Source of the DNA: Roseomonas sp.
GTDB taxonomy: Bacteria; Pseudomonadota; Alphaproteobacteria; Acetobacterales; Acetobacteraceae
Assembly (NCBI GenBank): GCA_031180725.1
Contig: JAPSLO010000011.1
Location: forward strand, 8,477 to 72,476
Length of the DNA: 64,000 nt
Reading direction: 5' to 3'
This document shows, in pieces, positions 52,689 to 62,005 of the stretch. Numbering within the stretch: the stretch's first letter is position 1; every line of letters begins with the position of its first letter. The position numbers and the translations under genes are program-made. The notes below the pieces were generated by a model. It did not search any database. It was given only the letters and a program-made list of their open reading frames with translations, and was not told the DNA's origin.

Positions 52689-55600
52689 ATGAACGACCCC
52701 GTGCCCTTTCCCGCGCTCCGCGCCGAGATCGTTCCACAGGATCCGTTGCGCCAGGCGATCACCGCCGCCCATCGCCGACCGGAGCCTGGCTGCCTGCCCC
52801 CGCTGATCGCTGCCGCCGCTCTCTCACGGGCGGAGGAGGCCGAGGTGGGCCACTTGGCCCGGCGCCTGGTTGCCGCGCTGCGCGGCAAGCGCCGCGGCGG
52901 CGGGCTGGAGGCGCTGGTGCAGGAATTTTCCCTCTCCTCGGAGGAAGGCGTGGCACTGATGTGCCTGGCGGAGGCGCTGCTGCGCATCCCCGACACCGCC
53001 ACGCGCGACGCGCTGATCCGCGACAAGATCGGCGGCGGCGACTGGGCGGCGCATCTCGGCCATTCGCCTTCGATCTTCGTCAATGCCGCCACCTGGGGCT
53101 TGGTGGTGACCGGCCGACTGGCTGCCACCGGCAGCGAGGCCGGGCTGGGCGCCGCGCTGACGCGCCTGATCGCCCGTGCCGGAGAGCCGGTGATCCGCCG
53201 CGGCGTGGACCTGGCGATGCGGATGATGGGCGAGCAGTTCGTTACCGGCCAGACGATCGAGGAAGCGCTGACCCGCGCCCGCCGGATGGAGGCCAAGGGC
53301 TTCCGCTATTCTTACGACATGCTGGGCGAGGCTGCCGCCACGGCCGAGGATGCCGAGCGGTACCTGCGCGCCTATGCCGAGGCCATCGAGGCGATCGGCC
53401 GCGCTTCCGCGGGGCGCGGCCTCCATGAAGGGCCGGGCATCTCCATCAAGCTCTCGGCGCTGCATCCACGCTATCTGCGCGCGCAGCGGGCGCGCGTGAT
53501 GGCAGAGCTTCTGCCGCGGCTGAAGGGGCTCGCCATCGCGGCGCGCCGGCACGACATTGGCCTGAACATCGATGCCGAGGAATCGGAGCGGCTCGACCTT
53601 TCGCTGGATCTGCTGGAAGCGTTGTGCGAGGCGCCGGAACTGGCGGGCTGGGACGGCATCGGCTTCGTCGTGCAGGCCTATGGCAAGCGCGCACCTTTCG
53701 TTCTGGACTGGACCATCGCGCTGGCCCGCCGGACTGGCCACCGCATCATGCTGCGGCTGGTGAAGGGTGCCTACTGGGACAGCGAGATCAAGCGCGCCCA
53801 GCAGGAAGGCCAGGCCGATTTTCCGGTGTTCACGCGCAAGGTGCACACCGATGTCTCCTACCTGGCCTGCGCGCGGAAGCTGCTGGCGGCGCCCGATGCG
53901 GTGTTCCCGCAATTCGCCACCCACAATGCGCGGACGCTGGCCGCGATCCACGTGATGGCCGGTCCCGACTTCCATCCGGGTCTGTACGAATTCCAATGCC
54001 TGCACGGCATGGGCGAGCCGCTGTACGAGGAAGTGGTCGGCAAGGACAAGTTGGACCGCCCCTGCCGCATCTACGCACCGGTCGGCACACATGAGACGCT
54101 GCTGGCCTATCTGGTGCGGCGCCTGCTGGAGAACGGCGCGAATTCCTCCTTCGTGCATCGCATCCACGACCCCGCCGTGGCGCTGGAGGAACTGGCCTCC
54201 GACCCCGTGGCCGAGGCCGCCGCACTGCGCCCCCCTGGTCAGCCGCATCCGCGCATCGCCGTGCCGCGGGCGCTGTTCGGAGATGCGCGCGAGAATTCCG
54301 CCGGGCTGGACTTGGCGAATGAGGCGCGGCTGGCGGCGCTGGCAGAGACGCTGGCCGCGCCGGTCCCACTGCGGGCTGGCGCCGGGGAGAGGCTGCGCGA
54401 GGTCCGCAACCCCGCCGACCGCAGCGACCTGGTCGGCCATGTGGCGGAGGCTGGCCCGGCGGAGCTTGCCAAGGCCATTGCCGCCACCGAAGCCGCCGCA
54501 CCCGCCTGGGCCGCGACACCACCGAGCGAGCGCGCAGTCATCCTCCGCCGCGCCGCGGCGCTGATGGAAGCGCGCATGGATCCGCTGTTGGGACCGATCA
54601 TGCGCGAAGCCGGCAAGACCCTGCCCAATGCGGTCGGCGAAGTGCGGGAGGCCGTGGATTTCCTCCGCTACTACGCGGCGGAGTTGGCGCATTTCACATC
54701 CGCGCATCGGCCGCTCGGCCCCGTCGCCTGCATCTCACCCTGGAACTTCCCACTGGCGATCTTCACTGGCCAGGTCGCAGCCGCACTGGCCGCCGGAAAT
54801 GCGGTGCTGGCGAAGCCGGCGGAGGAAGTGCCGCTGATTGCCGCTGCCGCCGTCGCCCTGCTGCATGAGGCCGGCGTGCCGCCGGACGTGCTGCGCCTGG
54901 TGCCCGGCGATGGCGAGGTCGGCGCGGCGCTGGTCGCCGACGCGCGCATCCGTGGCGTGATGTTCACCGGCTCCACCGAGGTCGCGAAGCTGATCCAGCG
55001 GCAGCTCGCCACGCGGCTGAACCCGGATGGCCGCCCCGTGCCGCTGATCGCGGAGACCGGGGGGCAGAATGCGATGGTGGTGGACAGCTCTGCCCTGCCG
55101 GAGCAGGTGGTGGCGGATGTGCTGGCCTCGGCCTTCGACAGCGCCGGCCAGCGCTGCTCCGCGCTGCGCCTGCTCTGCCTGCAGGAGGATGTGGCGGACC
55201 GCATTCTGACCATGCTGAAGGGCGCGATGGCGGAGCTGGCGGTGGGCCGCCCGGACCGTCTGGCCACCGATATCGGCCCGGTCATCACTGACGACGCGCG
55301 CGACAACATCATGCGGCATGTGGAGGCGATGCGCGCCAAGGGGCGCAAGGTGCATGCGCTGCCCCTTCCGGCGGAATGCGCCCATGGTAGCTTCGTGCCG
55401 CCGACGCTGATCGAGATCGCGGAGGCGGCAGAGCTGACACGGGAAGTGTTCGGCCCGGTGCTGCATGTGCTGCGCTTCCGCCGTGGCGAGGAAGCGGCGC
55501 TGATGCGCGCGGTGAACGCCACCGGCTTCGGCCTGACCTTCGGCGTGCATTCCCGCATCGACGAGACCATCGACCGACTGACCGGGCTGAGCCAGGCCGG

Positions 55601-56297
55601 CAATCTCTATGTGAACCGCAACATGATCGGTGCGGTGGTGGGCGTGCAGCCCTTCGGCGGCCACGGGCTTTCGGGCACCGGGCCGAAGGCGGGCGGGCCG
55701 CTTTATCTGCGCCGGCTGCTCTCGGCCTGCCCCGCCGCGCCGCCCCTACCCGCGGTACCGCTGCCGGAGCCAGCGCGCGCCTGGCTGGAATGGGTGCGGG
55801 CCGCCAGCCCGGTCGAACTCGCCGCCCAGGCGCAGCGCCAGGCGGAGGCCGCGCGCAACGGGCTGGAACTGCAACTGCCTGGCCCCGTGGGGGAGGCGAA
55901 CCTCTATCGTCTGCGGCCGCGTGGCCGCGTGCTCTGCCAGGCCGCGACCCGGGCGGGGTTGCTGCTGCAGATCACCGCCTGCCTGGCGACCGGCAACCTG
56001 ATTGTGCTTCCGCCCTTCCCACCCGTTCAGGCCGCTGGCCTGCCGCCGATGCTGAGGGCGCAGATGGCGCCGGGCGCCGAGCCGGATGCGGTGCTGCTGG
56101 AGGGCAGCCCGGGCGCAGCCGGCGAAATGGCGCGCCGTCTGGCCGCGACGGATGGCCCGATCCGCCCGCTGCTGGCGCTCTCGCCGGAGGAAGTGGCGCA
56201 GGGCGCCTGTTATGTGCCGGACATGCTGCTGGCCGAGCGCAGCCTGAGCATCAACACCGCCGCGGCCGGCGGGAACGCCGCGTTGATGAGCCTGTAG
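52689..56297 (+). CDS. putA: bifunctional proline dehydrogenase / P5C dehydrogenase PutA
   Basis: A 1202-residue enzyme oxidising proline to glutamate in two steps with channelled P5C. The order is an N-terminal arm, then the FAD proline dehydrogenase barrel (GPGISIKLSALHPRY, RLVKGAYWDSEIKRAQ, RRLLENGANSSFVHRI). The NAD aldehyde dehydrogenase follows (ISPWNFPLAIFTGQVAAALAAGN, FTGSTEVAKLIQ, AETGGQNAMVVDSSA, catalytic Cys823 in SAGQRCSALRLL). A C-terminal ALDH-superfamily-like domain of about 200 residues completes it. The N-terminal ribbon-helix-helix repressor domain of E. coli PutA is absent. ATG 52689; a TTG at 52656 is possible. Regulation is by the divergent Lrp-type gene. Confidence 0.96.
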   Translation: MNDPVPFPALRAEIVPQDPLRQAITAAHRRPEPGCLPPLIAAAALSRAEEAEVGHLARRLVAALRGKRRGGGLEALVQEFSLSSEEGVALMCLAEALLRIPDTATRDALIRDKIGGGDWAAHLGHSPSIFVNAATWGLVVTGRLAATGSEAGLGAALTRLIARAGEPVIRRGVDLAMRMMGEQFVTGQTIEEALTRARRMEAKGFRYSYDMLGEAAATAEDAERYLRAYAEAIEAIGRASAGRGLHEGPGISIKLSALHPRYLRAQRARVMAELLPRLKGLAIAARRHDIGLNIDAEESERLDLSLDLLEALCEAPELAGWDGIGFVVQAYGKRAPFVLDWTIALARRTGHRIMLRLVKGAYWDSEIKRAQQEGQADFPVFTRKVHTDVSYLACARKLLAAPDAVFPQFATHNARTLAAIHVMAGPDFHPGLYEFQCLHGMGEPLYEEVVGKDKLDRPCRIYAPVGTHETLLAYLVRRLLENGANSSFVHRIHDPAVALEELASDPVAEAAALRPPGQPHPRIAVPRALFGDARENSAGLDLANEARLAALAETLAAPVPLRAGAGERLREVRNPADRSDLVGHVAEAGPAELAKAIAATEAAAPAWAATPPSERAVILRRAAALMEARMDPLLGPIMREAGKTLPNAVGEVREAVDFLRYYAAELAHFTSAHRPLGPVACISPWNFPLAIFTGQVAAALAAGNAVLAKPAEEVPLIAAAAVALLHEAGVPPDVLRLVPGDGEVGAALVADARIRGVMFTGSTEVAKLIQRQLATRLNPDGRPVPLIAETGGQNAMVVDSSALPEQVVADVLASAFDSAGQRCSALRLLCLQEDVADRILTMLKGAMAELAVGRPDRLATDIGPVITDDARDNIMRHVEAMRAKGRKVHALPLPAECAHGSFVPPTLIEIAEAAELTREVFGPVLHVLRFRRGEEAALMRAVNATGFGLTFGVHSRIDETIDRLTGLSQAGNLYVNRNMIGAVVGVQPFGGHGLSGTGPKAGGPLYLRRLLSACPAAPPLPAVPLPEPARAWLEWVRAASPVELAAQAQRQAEAARNGLELQLPGPVGEANLYRLRPRGRVLCQAATRAGLLLQITACLATGNLIVLPPFPPVQAAGLPPMLRAQMAPGAEPDAVLLEGSPGAAGEMARRLAATDGPIRPLLALSPEEVAQGACYVPDMLLAERSLSINTAAAGGNAALMSL

Positions 56298-56322
56298 CTT
56301 CCGTATCGGAACGGATCGCGGG

Positions 56323-56346
56323 TTCCGGGGGCGGCGCCCCCAGGAA
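56323..56346. terminator. stem-loop between putA and the next gene
   Basis: TTCCGGGGGC (56323-56332) pairs with GCCCCC (56336-56341) and GGAA (56343-56346), with one bulged base and a GGC loop, in the 53-bp gap between convergent stops. It resembles other GC-rich intergenic hairpins of the window. Confidence 0.5.
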
Positions 56347-56350
56347 AGCT

Positions 56351-56725
56351 TCAGTGCCGCGTCTTGCCCCGCCCTGCTGTCTTCGGCGCCGCCGCACGCC
56401 GGCGCGGGATGCTGGCGCGAAGCTGCTGCGCGGTTTTCGCCTTGCGGCGGGGTGCCTCAACGGCCGGCTCGGGCTCGACCGGGGCAGCAGTCAGCGGGAT
56501 GGCTTCCGCCATCGGTGCCAGCTCCACCGTGGGGACTTCGGCGGGCGCGGGTGCGGGCGCAGGCTCGGCCGCGGCGGACGCCGGTGCCGGTGCGGCGGGC
56601 AGCCAGGCAGTCCAGGCACGCAGCGCCTGCCGCTGGAAATTGAGCGTCATCTCCGTGGCGGCCTGGGCAAGGCTCAGCCATGGCGCCAGGAAGAACTGCG
56701 GCTGAAGCATGGGGGGCTGGAACAT
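56351..56725 (-). CDS. Ala/Pro-rich hypothetical protein, possibly phasin-related
   Basis: A 124-residue protein. The first 45 residues are amphipathic and aromatic (FFLAPWLSLAQAATEMTLNF, RAWTAWLP), as in the opening of phasin-like or granule-bound proteins. The rest is a low-complexity Ala/Pro/Glu linker and a strongly basic tail (PRRKAKTAQQLRASIPRRRA). No conserved catalytic residue. A phasin role is a guess from overall shape only. ATG 56725; weak ribosome site AGCAGG. It stands between putA and the siderophore operon. Confidence 0.55.
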   Translation of the reverse strand: MFQPPMLQPQFFLAPWLSLAQAATEMTLNFQRQALRAWTAWLPAAPAPASAAAEPAPAPAPAEVPTVELAPMAEAIPLTAAPVEPEPAVEAPRRKAKTAQQLRASIPRRRAAAPKTAGRGKTRH

Positions 56726-56834
56726 TGAGGGGGACCTGCTGAAAGGGGGTAGCCCACCTTATGCTGCAATGCAGCAAGACATGCCACCTTCCTGTGCATG
56801 CCCGTCCTGACAAGAGCGGGAGGCGGCAGCCCCG

Positions 56835-57962
56835 TCAGCCGCGCCCCAGATCCACCCAGTAGGCGCCTTCCATGGGGACGGAGAGAAACCGACGGTTGAG
56901 TTCTGCCTGCGTCGCGACAGGGTCCAGATTGCCGAAGCGGCCCGGATGGATGGCCCTGGCCAGGGCCTCCACGGCCACGATGTGGGCAGGAGTGTCGTTG
57001 AAGCCGTGCCACATGGCATGCGCCCGGCCCGCGCCGAGGGCAGTCAGGCTGGTCAGCTTCTCTCGCGCCAGCATGGCGCGCAGCGCCCGCCGCGCGGCCT
57101 CCGGCGCCACGCCGGCGCCGGCAGGTACGCCGCCGCGGCCCGCGAAGGGGCCGGCAGTGGCAACATAGACCTCCGGGTCCTGGGCCAGGACCTGCTCCAG
57201 CGTAACCTGGCCGGTGACGCCGGGCAGCAGTTCCGCGCCCAGGTGCCGGCCGCCGGTGGCTCGCACGAAGGCATCGAAGACGCCAGTGCCGGGCGAGGCG
57301 CAGCAGGGCACGCCCCCGGCATGGGCGTGGATGAACACGCCGGGCCGCGCGGAGATGCCGGCCAGCCCATCCGCGATCCGGGCCAGGCGTGCCTCGTAGA
57401 AGTCCTTGAAGGCGCGGGCGCGATCTGCCGCGCCAGTCAGGGCGCCGAGCAGATCGATGCTGCGCGGCGTCTCCCGCAGCGGATCGGTGAAGAAGTCCAC
57501 CACCACGGTCGGCACGCCGAAGCCGTTGAGCCGCTCCGCGATCTCCGGCGCGCCGCCACGGGAACCGCCACGGCTCAGCACCACCAGGTCCGGCTGCAAG
57601 GCGATGACGGCCTCGGCCGAGAGCGTGTCTGGCGTGTTGCGCCCGACCAGCGGCACTGCATCGGCGGCCGGGAAGCGGGCGCGCACCGTGGCGTAGTCGG
57701 GCGGGTTCATCTGCCGCAGATCGCCGCCCCACCCCACGACCAGGGAAACCGGATCCGGATGCAGCAGCGCCAGGGCGAAGACATGCCGCGCCTGGCCCAG
57801 CACGACACGTCGCGCCGGGCGGGGCAGGGTGACGGTGCGGCCGGTCAGGTCCGTGGCCTGCACCGGCGCCTCGGTCCCCGCCGGCCGGATCGCGGCCAGG
57901 GCGAGGGCCGACACCGGCAGGGCGCGGAGGAGGCTGCGCCGGCCGATCGCGGGAGGCGTCAT
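56835..57962 (-). CDS. periplasmic iron-siderophore/metal-chelate binding protein
   Basis: A 375-residue class III (FhuD/BtuF-like) substrate-binding protein of an ABC importer. A twin-arginine signal GRRSLLRALPVSALALAA is at 8-25. The family start of the mature chain is ATDLTGRTVTLPRPARRVV, then ALQPDLVVLSRGG and PTVVVDFF. The C-terminal lobe has VTLEQVLAQDPEVYVATAG. Two cysteines in GGVPCCASPGTG are unusual. ATG 57962 overlaps the stop of the flavoprotein gene (TGATG). No permease or ATPase genes follow in the window, so partners must be elsewhere. Confidence 0.85.
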   Translation of the reverse strand: MTPPAIGRRSLLRALPVSALALAAIRPAGTEAPVQATDLTGRTVTLPRPARRVVLGQARHVFALALLHPDPVSLVVGWGGDLRQMNPPDYATVRARFPAADAVPLVGRNTPDTLSAEAVIALQPDLVVLSRGGSRGGAPEIAERLNGFGVPTVVVDFFTDPLRETPRSIDLLGALTGAADRARAFKDFYEARLARIADGLAGISARPGVFIHAHAGGVPCCASPGTGVFDAFVRATGGRHLGAELLPGVTGQVTLEQVLAQDPEVYVATAGPFAGRGGVPAGAGVAPEAARRALRAMLAREKLTSLTALGAGRAHAMWHGFNDTPAHIVAVEALARAIHPGRFGNLDPVATQAELNRRFLSVPMEGAYWVDLGRG

Positions 57963-58873
57963 CACCGTGTTCCGTGGTCGTGATGATGCTGATGGTGGTT
58001 GTGGTGATGGCCTCGCGCGGCTTCCTCCTCCCGCGCTACGGCGTGGTAGTCGGCGTCGCGGTCGTGGTCGTGCGCGCGGCCGTATTCCGTCTCGCTCATC
58101 CCGAGTTTCCAGTAGCCGATCACCAGCAGCTTGCGGCGGTCCAGGCCGCAGGCGTCGCGGAAATGCGCCCGCAGCACGCGCGCCGCGTGGGATTCGGCGC
58201 CCACCCAGGCGAAGACATCCTCGCCCGCCGCGATGGGTAGCGCCTGCACGGTGCGGATCAGCTCATCTGTGCGGCCGGCGCCATGCGGGCCGTGATGCAG
58301 CCAGGTGACGGAGATACCCGGCGGTGCGCGCAGCGGCTGCTGCTCCTCCGGGCCTGGCACCTCGATCACGGCATGGCCGGTCGCGTCGGGCGGCAGGTCC
58401 GCCAGGATGTTCACCAGCGCCGGCACGGCGGTGTGGTCGCCGGCCAGGATGTAGCGGGCGGCCGGGCGCACGGTACGGCCGCCCAGGCCCGCCACGCCGG
58501 CCTCGTCGCCGGGCCGCGCCTGTGCCGCCCAGGCCGAGGCCGGACCCTCATCCCCGTGCAGCACGAAATCCACGTCCAGCTCACCCTCCTGCTCGTCCAG
58601 GCGACTGACGGTGTAGGTGCGCACGGCGGGGCGCAGCTCATCGGCCGGCCATAGCGCCTCGCCGCCCTCGCCGCGGAGCGGCAGTTCCAGCGGCATGCCA
58701 GGCTGAGGCGGTACCAGCAGCTTCAGGTTCGGGCCGCCATGCAGCCCGGCGAATTCGGGGCCGCCCAACGTGATGCGGCGCATCAGCGGTGTGACCGAGG
58801 CGGCGCGCAGCACCTGCAGCCGTCGGATGCTGCGCCAGCGCGCGGTCCAGGGCTGGGTGGGGTTACTTGTCAT
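57962..58873 (-). CDS. siderophore-interacting protein (FAD ferric-siderophore reductase) with His-rich tail
   Basis: A 303-residue SIP-family flavin reductase that releases iron by reducing ferric siderophores in the cytoplasm. The FAD-binding region has RPAVRTYTVSRLD and ELDVDFVLHGDEGPASAWA, and the NAD(P)H side has YILAGDHTAVPALVNILADLP and VFAWVGAESHAARVLR. GYWKLGMSETEY near the end is a family mark. Beyond it the chain adds about 35 residues rich in His and Asp ending RGHHHNHHQHHHDHGTR, a probable metal-binding extension. ATG 58873 overlaps the esterase stop as ATGA. Confidence 0.9.
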   Translation of the reverse strand: MTSNPTQPWTARWRSIRRLQVLRAASVTPLMRRITLGGPEFAGLHGGPNLKLLVPPQPGMPLELPLRGEGGEALWPADELRPAVRTYTVSRLDEQEGELDVDFVLHGDEGPASAWAAQARPGDEAGVAGLGGRTVRPAARYILAGDHTAVPALVNILADLPPDATGHAVIEVPGPEEQQPLRAPPGISVTWLHHGPHGAGRTDELIRTVQALPIAAGEDVFAWVGAESHAARVLRAHFRDACGLDRRKLLVIGYWKLGMSETEYGRAHDHDRDADYHAVAREEEAARGHHHNHHQHHHDHGTR

Positions 58874-59667
58874 GCAGTGGGATCCAGGACGAAGCGCAAG
58901 GCGCGCGAAATAGCGGCCGGCAGGATGGAGGCGTGGTTCTCGTCCGGCAGTTCGACGAAGCGGATGCGCGGGGCGCGTGGGCCCAGCGTGCCGAGCAGCG
59001 CCACAAGCTCGCGCGCATTCGCGCCCATGCGGCGTTCCGCCAGCCTGGCGCGGCGCGCCGGCGGCAAGCTCGGGTCGTCGCTTTCCAGCGCGCCGGTCAG
59101 CATCAGCAGTCCGAGCTCCGGCGCGCCGGGCGGTGGATCGGCCACGAAGCCTTCGGCCTCCTGCAGAACAGCGCGCCCGCCCCACCAGAGGGAGGGACTT
59201 GCGGCAACATGGCGGCGGAACAGGCCAGGGCGGCGGAACAGCGCCTGCACAGCCAGCAGCCCGCCCAGCGAATGGCCGAACAGCGCGCGCCGCACCGGAT
59301 CGCAGGGGCAGACGGCCGCCAGCAGCGGCAGCACAGCCTGTTCCAACAGGTCCAGGAAGGCGCCTGCGCCGGGCGGCGTGAAGTCTGCCTCCCGCGCCGC
59401 GGGCCCTGTGGTGTGGGACAGCGCGGCGATGACGGCGGGCGCCACGCCCGTCACCTCTGGCCGGCGGGCCTGAAGCCGCGCGGCCTCGGCGGCAGTGGCG
59501 AAGCAGGCCTCGCCATCCAGCAGCAGCAGCAGCGGGTGGCCGCCCGGCGGCGGCGGCCCCTCCGGCCAGGCGACCCAAAGGGCGAGGTCCGGCCGTCCGG
59601 CGGAGCCGAGATTCAGAACCCGACTGCGCGGGATCATCACCGGCGATGCCGCAGCCGGCTCCGTCAT
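58870..59667 (-). CDS. siderophore esterase (Fes/IroE-like alpha/beta hydrolase)
   Basis: A 265-residue alpha/beta hydrolase of the putative esterase family that includes enterochelin esterase and IroE. The nucleophile Ser133 lies in ALFGHSLGGLLAVQALF, the histidine in LPDENHASILPAAISRAL, and LLLLLDGEACFATA is the oxyanion strand. No signal peptide is evident, so hydrolysis is likely cytoplasmic. It could open an ester siderophore after uptake. ATG 59667 is used; a GTG at 59682 would overlap the receptor stop. Second gene of the operon. Confidence 0.85.
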   Translation of the reverse strand: MTEPAAASPVMIPRSRVLNLGSAGRPDLALWVAWPEGPPPPGGHPLLLLLDGEACFATAAEAARLQARRPEVTGVAPAVIAALSHTTGPAAREADFTPPGAGAFLDLLEQAVLPLLAAVCPCDPVRRALFGHSLGGLLAVQALFRRPGLFRRHVAASPSLWWGGRAVLQEAEGFVADPPPGAPELGLLMLTGALESDDPSLPPARRARLAERRMGANARELVALLGTLGPRAPRIRFVELPDENHASILPAAISRALRFVLDPTA

Positions 59668-59678
59668 GGTGAAGGCTT

Positions 59679-61934
59679 TCACCAGCGCATCCGGATGCCG
59701 GCCACCACGGTGCGGCCCGTGCCGAAGTAGCAGGCGGTGGCCGAGGAGCAGCTTGCGACGTAGTCCTTGTCCGCCAGGTTCTGCGCGTTCAGCGTCAGTT
59801 GCACGCCGTGCGCTTTTTCGGTCAGCGCACCCAGGTCGTAGCGGACCGCGGCATCGAAGAGCGTGACGGAGGGCACCTTGAAGCTGTTGGTGTCATTGCC
59901 ATAGGTCTCGCCGATGTAGCGCACGCCGCCACCGAGCTCGAGCCCGCGAAGGCTGCCTTCGGTGAAGGTGTAGTTGGCCCATCCCGCCGCCATGTGATGC
60001 GGCACCTGCGGCACGCGATTGCCCTGCACGCCGGGTGCGTTGGAGCGCGAGATCTCAGCATCGATATAGGCGTAGCTGCCGATCAGGTCGATGTTCTCGT
60101 TGAGGCTGGCGCGTGCTTCCAGCTCGATGCCGCGGGAATGGATCTCGCCTGTCGGGGTGGAGTGACTGGTATAGACCGGATCGCGCGTGAGCACGTTCTG
60201 CTGGCGGATGTCGAATGCCGCGAGCTGAACGAAGCTGTTCATCCCCGGCGGCTGCCACTTCACACCGACTTCCCATTGTTGGCCGGTGGTCGGCTGGAAG
60301 GTGCCACTGCCACGCTCCGGGGCGGCGGTGCCGGTGTTGGGCAGGAAGCTTGTGGAATAGCTGACATAGGGCGCGACACCGCTGTCGAAGAGGTAGAGCG
60401 CGCCGGCACGCCAGGTGGTCTCCTGGTCACGTTGCGAGTTCTGCGTGGCATTGGCGCCACTTGACTGGTGCTTGGTGATGCCGAGCGTCGCCATATCGAA
60501 GCGCGCACCGAGGTTGAAGCGCCAGCGGCGCCACGAAATCTGGTCCTGCACGTAGAAGCCGGTCTGGTCCAGTTCCTGGTTGGTGATGTCCGCCAGGCCC
60601 GCGGAGATGGCGGGAATGGCTTGGAAATAGACGGGGTTGAACAGGTCAAGCGTCGGCACGCCGGCCGTCACCGTGGCTTCTCGCGCGCGCGCCGAGGTGC
60701 GCGACCAGTCCACGCCGAACAGCAGCGTGTGGTCCACCGGTCCAGTGGAGAAGGTGGCCTGCGCCTGGTTGTCCAGCGCATAGGCATTGGCATGATCGGA
60801 GACGAAGGTGGCCGCGCGCGAGCCGATACGGTTATTCGCGATCGAGCGGATGGAGAGGACATTCACCTCCGTATCGATATGCGAGTAGCGGAAGTTCTGG
60901 CGAACGGTCCAGACATTGTCGAGACGTCGCTCGAACTGGTAACCGATCGCGGCCTGGCGCCGGTCGAAGCGATTGTAGTTGGGATCGCCGCCGAAGAAGT
61001 TGCGGCCGATGGTCCCGTTCGGGTTGGGCAGCACCGTGCCGGTGGCAGGGACGAAGTTGTAGAATCCACCCCAGGGATCGTGCTGATAGGAGGCGAGGAA
61101 GGTCAGCGTCGTGTTGTCATCCGGCCGCCAGGTCAGCGCGGGCGCGATGGCGATGCGCTGTTCCCGCGTGTAGTCGTACTGCGTGTCGGCGGTGCGGGCG
61201 AGGCCGGTCAGGCGATACAGGAACTGACCATCCGCGGTCAGCGGTCCGCCGAAGTCGAAGGCGGTCTGCAGCAGGGCGTTGGTGCCGGCTTCCAGACGAA
61301 CTTCGTGGATCGGGGTCTCGGTGGGGCGGCGGCTGACGAGGTTCACCAGGCCGCCGGCGCCCGTCTGCCCATAGAGCACCGAGGCCGGACCGCGCAGCAC
61401 CTCGATGCGCTCCAACAGCCAGGGCTCGGTGTTCGGCACGCCGAAGGACAGCCCGCGGCCCTGGCGCAGGCCATCGATGAAGTTCACGAAGGCCGCCGCA
61501 GTGCCCTGGCCGCCGAAGCCCCGCACGAAGACGCTGTCGTATCGCGCGCTGGGGCGCACTTCGGGCAGTACGCCGGCGGTGTAGCGCAGTGCCTGGGAGA
61601 CGGTCTGGGCGGATTGGTCGTCGATCTGGTCGCGGGTGACCACGCCCACGGATTGCGGCGCCTCGATCAGCGGCGTGTCGGTCTTGGAACCGGTCGTGGT
61701 GACCGGGGCGACATAGCCCTGCACAGGCTGCCAGGCGCGCCAGGCGGTGGCCTGCGATTCCACCGGCGCCAGGGTAAAGGCGCCTCCCTCGGCCGACTCG
61801 GCCGCCGCCTGATCGGCCTGCTGCGCCCCGGCCGGGCTGCCGAGCAGCACCACCGCCGTGGCCGAAAACAAGACCCGGCGCAGACCCTTCAGGCGCGGCT
61901 TGGGGCTGGAAAGGGTGCGCAGGCGGGCCGGCAT
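59679..61934 (-). CDS. TonB-dependent ferric-siderophore receptor (FhuA-like)
   Basis: A 751-residue outer-membrane receptor importing a ferric siderophore. The signal peptide is near residues 18-38 (GLRRVLFSATAVVLLGSPAGA). The plug has KTDTPLIEAPQSVGVVTRDQI, ALRYTAGVLPEVRPSARYDS, FVRGFGG and IEVLRGPASVLYGQTGAGGLVN. A long barrel ends in GIRMRW with terminal Trp. QTGAGGLVNLVSRRP is the hallmark of siderophore (hydroxamate or catecholate) receptors. It is first gene of a four-gene unit with esterase, SIP and binding protein. Two Fur-like dyads lie upstream. Confidence 0.93.
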   Translation of the reverse strand: MPARLRTLSSPKPRLKGLRRVLFSATAVVLLGSPAGAQQADQAAAESAEGGAFTLAPVESQATAWRAWQPVQGYVAPVTTTGSKTDTPLIEAPQSVGVVTRDQIDDQSAQTVSQALRYTAGVLPEVRPSARYDSVFVRGFGGQGTAAAFVNFIDGLRQGRGLSFGVPNTEPWLLERIEVLRGPASVLYGQTGAGGLVNLVSRRPTETPIHEVRLEAGTNALLQTAFDFGGPLTADGQFLYRLTGLARTADTQYDYTREQRIAIAPALTWRPDDNTTLTFLASYQHDPWGGFYNFVPATGTVLPNPNGTIGRNFFGGDPNYNRFDRRQAAIGYQFERRLDNVWTVRQNFRYSHIDTEVNVLSIRSIANNRIGSRAATFVSDHANAYALDNQAQATFSTGPVDHTLLFGVDWSRTSARAREATVTAGVPTLDLFNPVYFQAIPAISAGLADITNQELDQTGFYVQDQISWRRWRFNLGARFDMATLGITKHQSSGANATQNSQRDQETTWRAGALYLFDSGVAPYVSYSTSFLPNTGTAAPERGSGTFQPTTGQQWEVGVKWQPPGMNSFVQLAAFDIRQQNVLTRDPVYTSHSTPTGEIHSRGIELEARASLNENIDLIGSYAYIDAEISRSNAPGVQGNRVPQVPHHMAAGWANYTFTEGSLRGLELGGGVRYIGETYGNDTNSFKVPSVTLFDAAVRYDLGALTEKAHGVQLTLNAQNLADKDYVASCSSATACYFGTGRTVVAGIRMRW

Positions 61935-61976
61935 CGGCGAGTCTCTCTCCGGACTGGAAACTTCCGGCCGCTCTAG

Positions 61977-61997
61977 TGCAAATGAGAGTCATTCGCA
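61977..61997 (-). promoter_or_regulatory. Fur-like dyad upstream of the siderophore receptor
   Basis: TGCAAATGA-GAG-TCATTCGCA is a 21-bp dyad with one mismatch, 43 bp before the receptor start. Its composition and spacing resemble iron boxes bound by Fur-family repressors, which fits an iron-uptake operon. The call is inference from position and symmetry. Confidence 0.62.
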
Positions 61998-62005
61998 AGT
62001 AAGAC

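Noticed and set aside
52824-54707. 627-codon minus frame opposite putA
   Set aside because: It is complementary to the proline dehydrogenase domain of PutA and its composition is typical of an antisense shadow. No ribosome site or family feature is visible.
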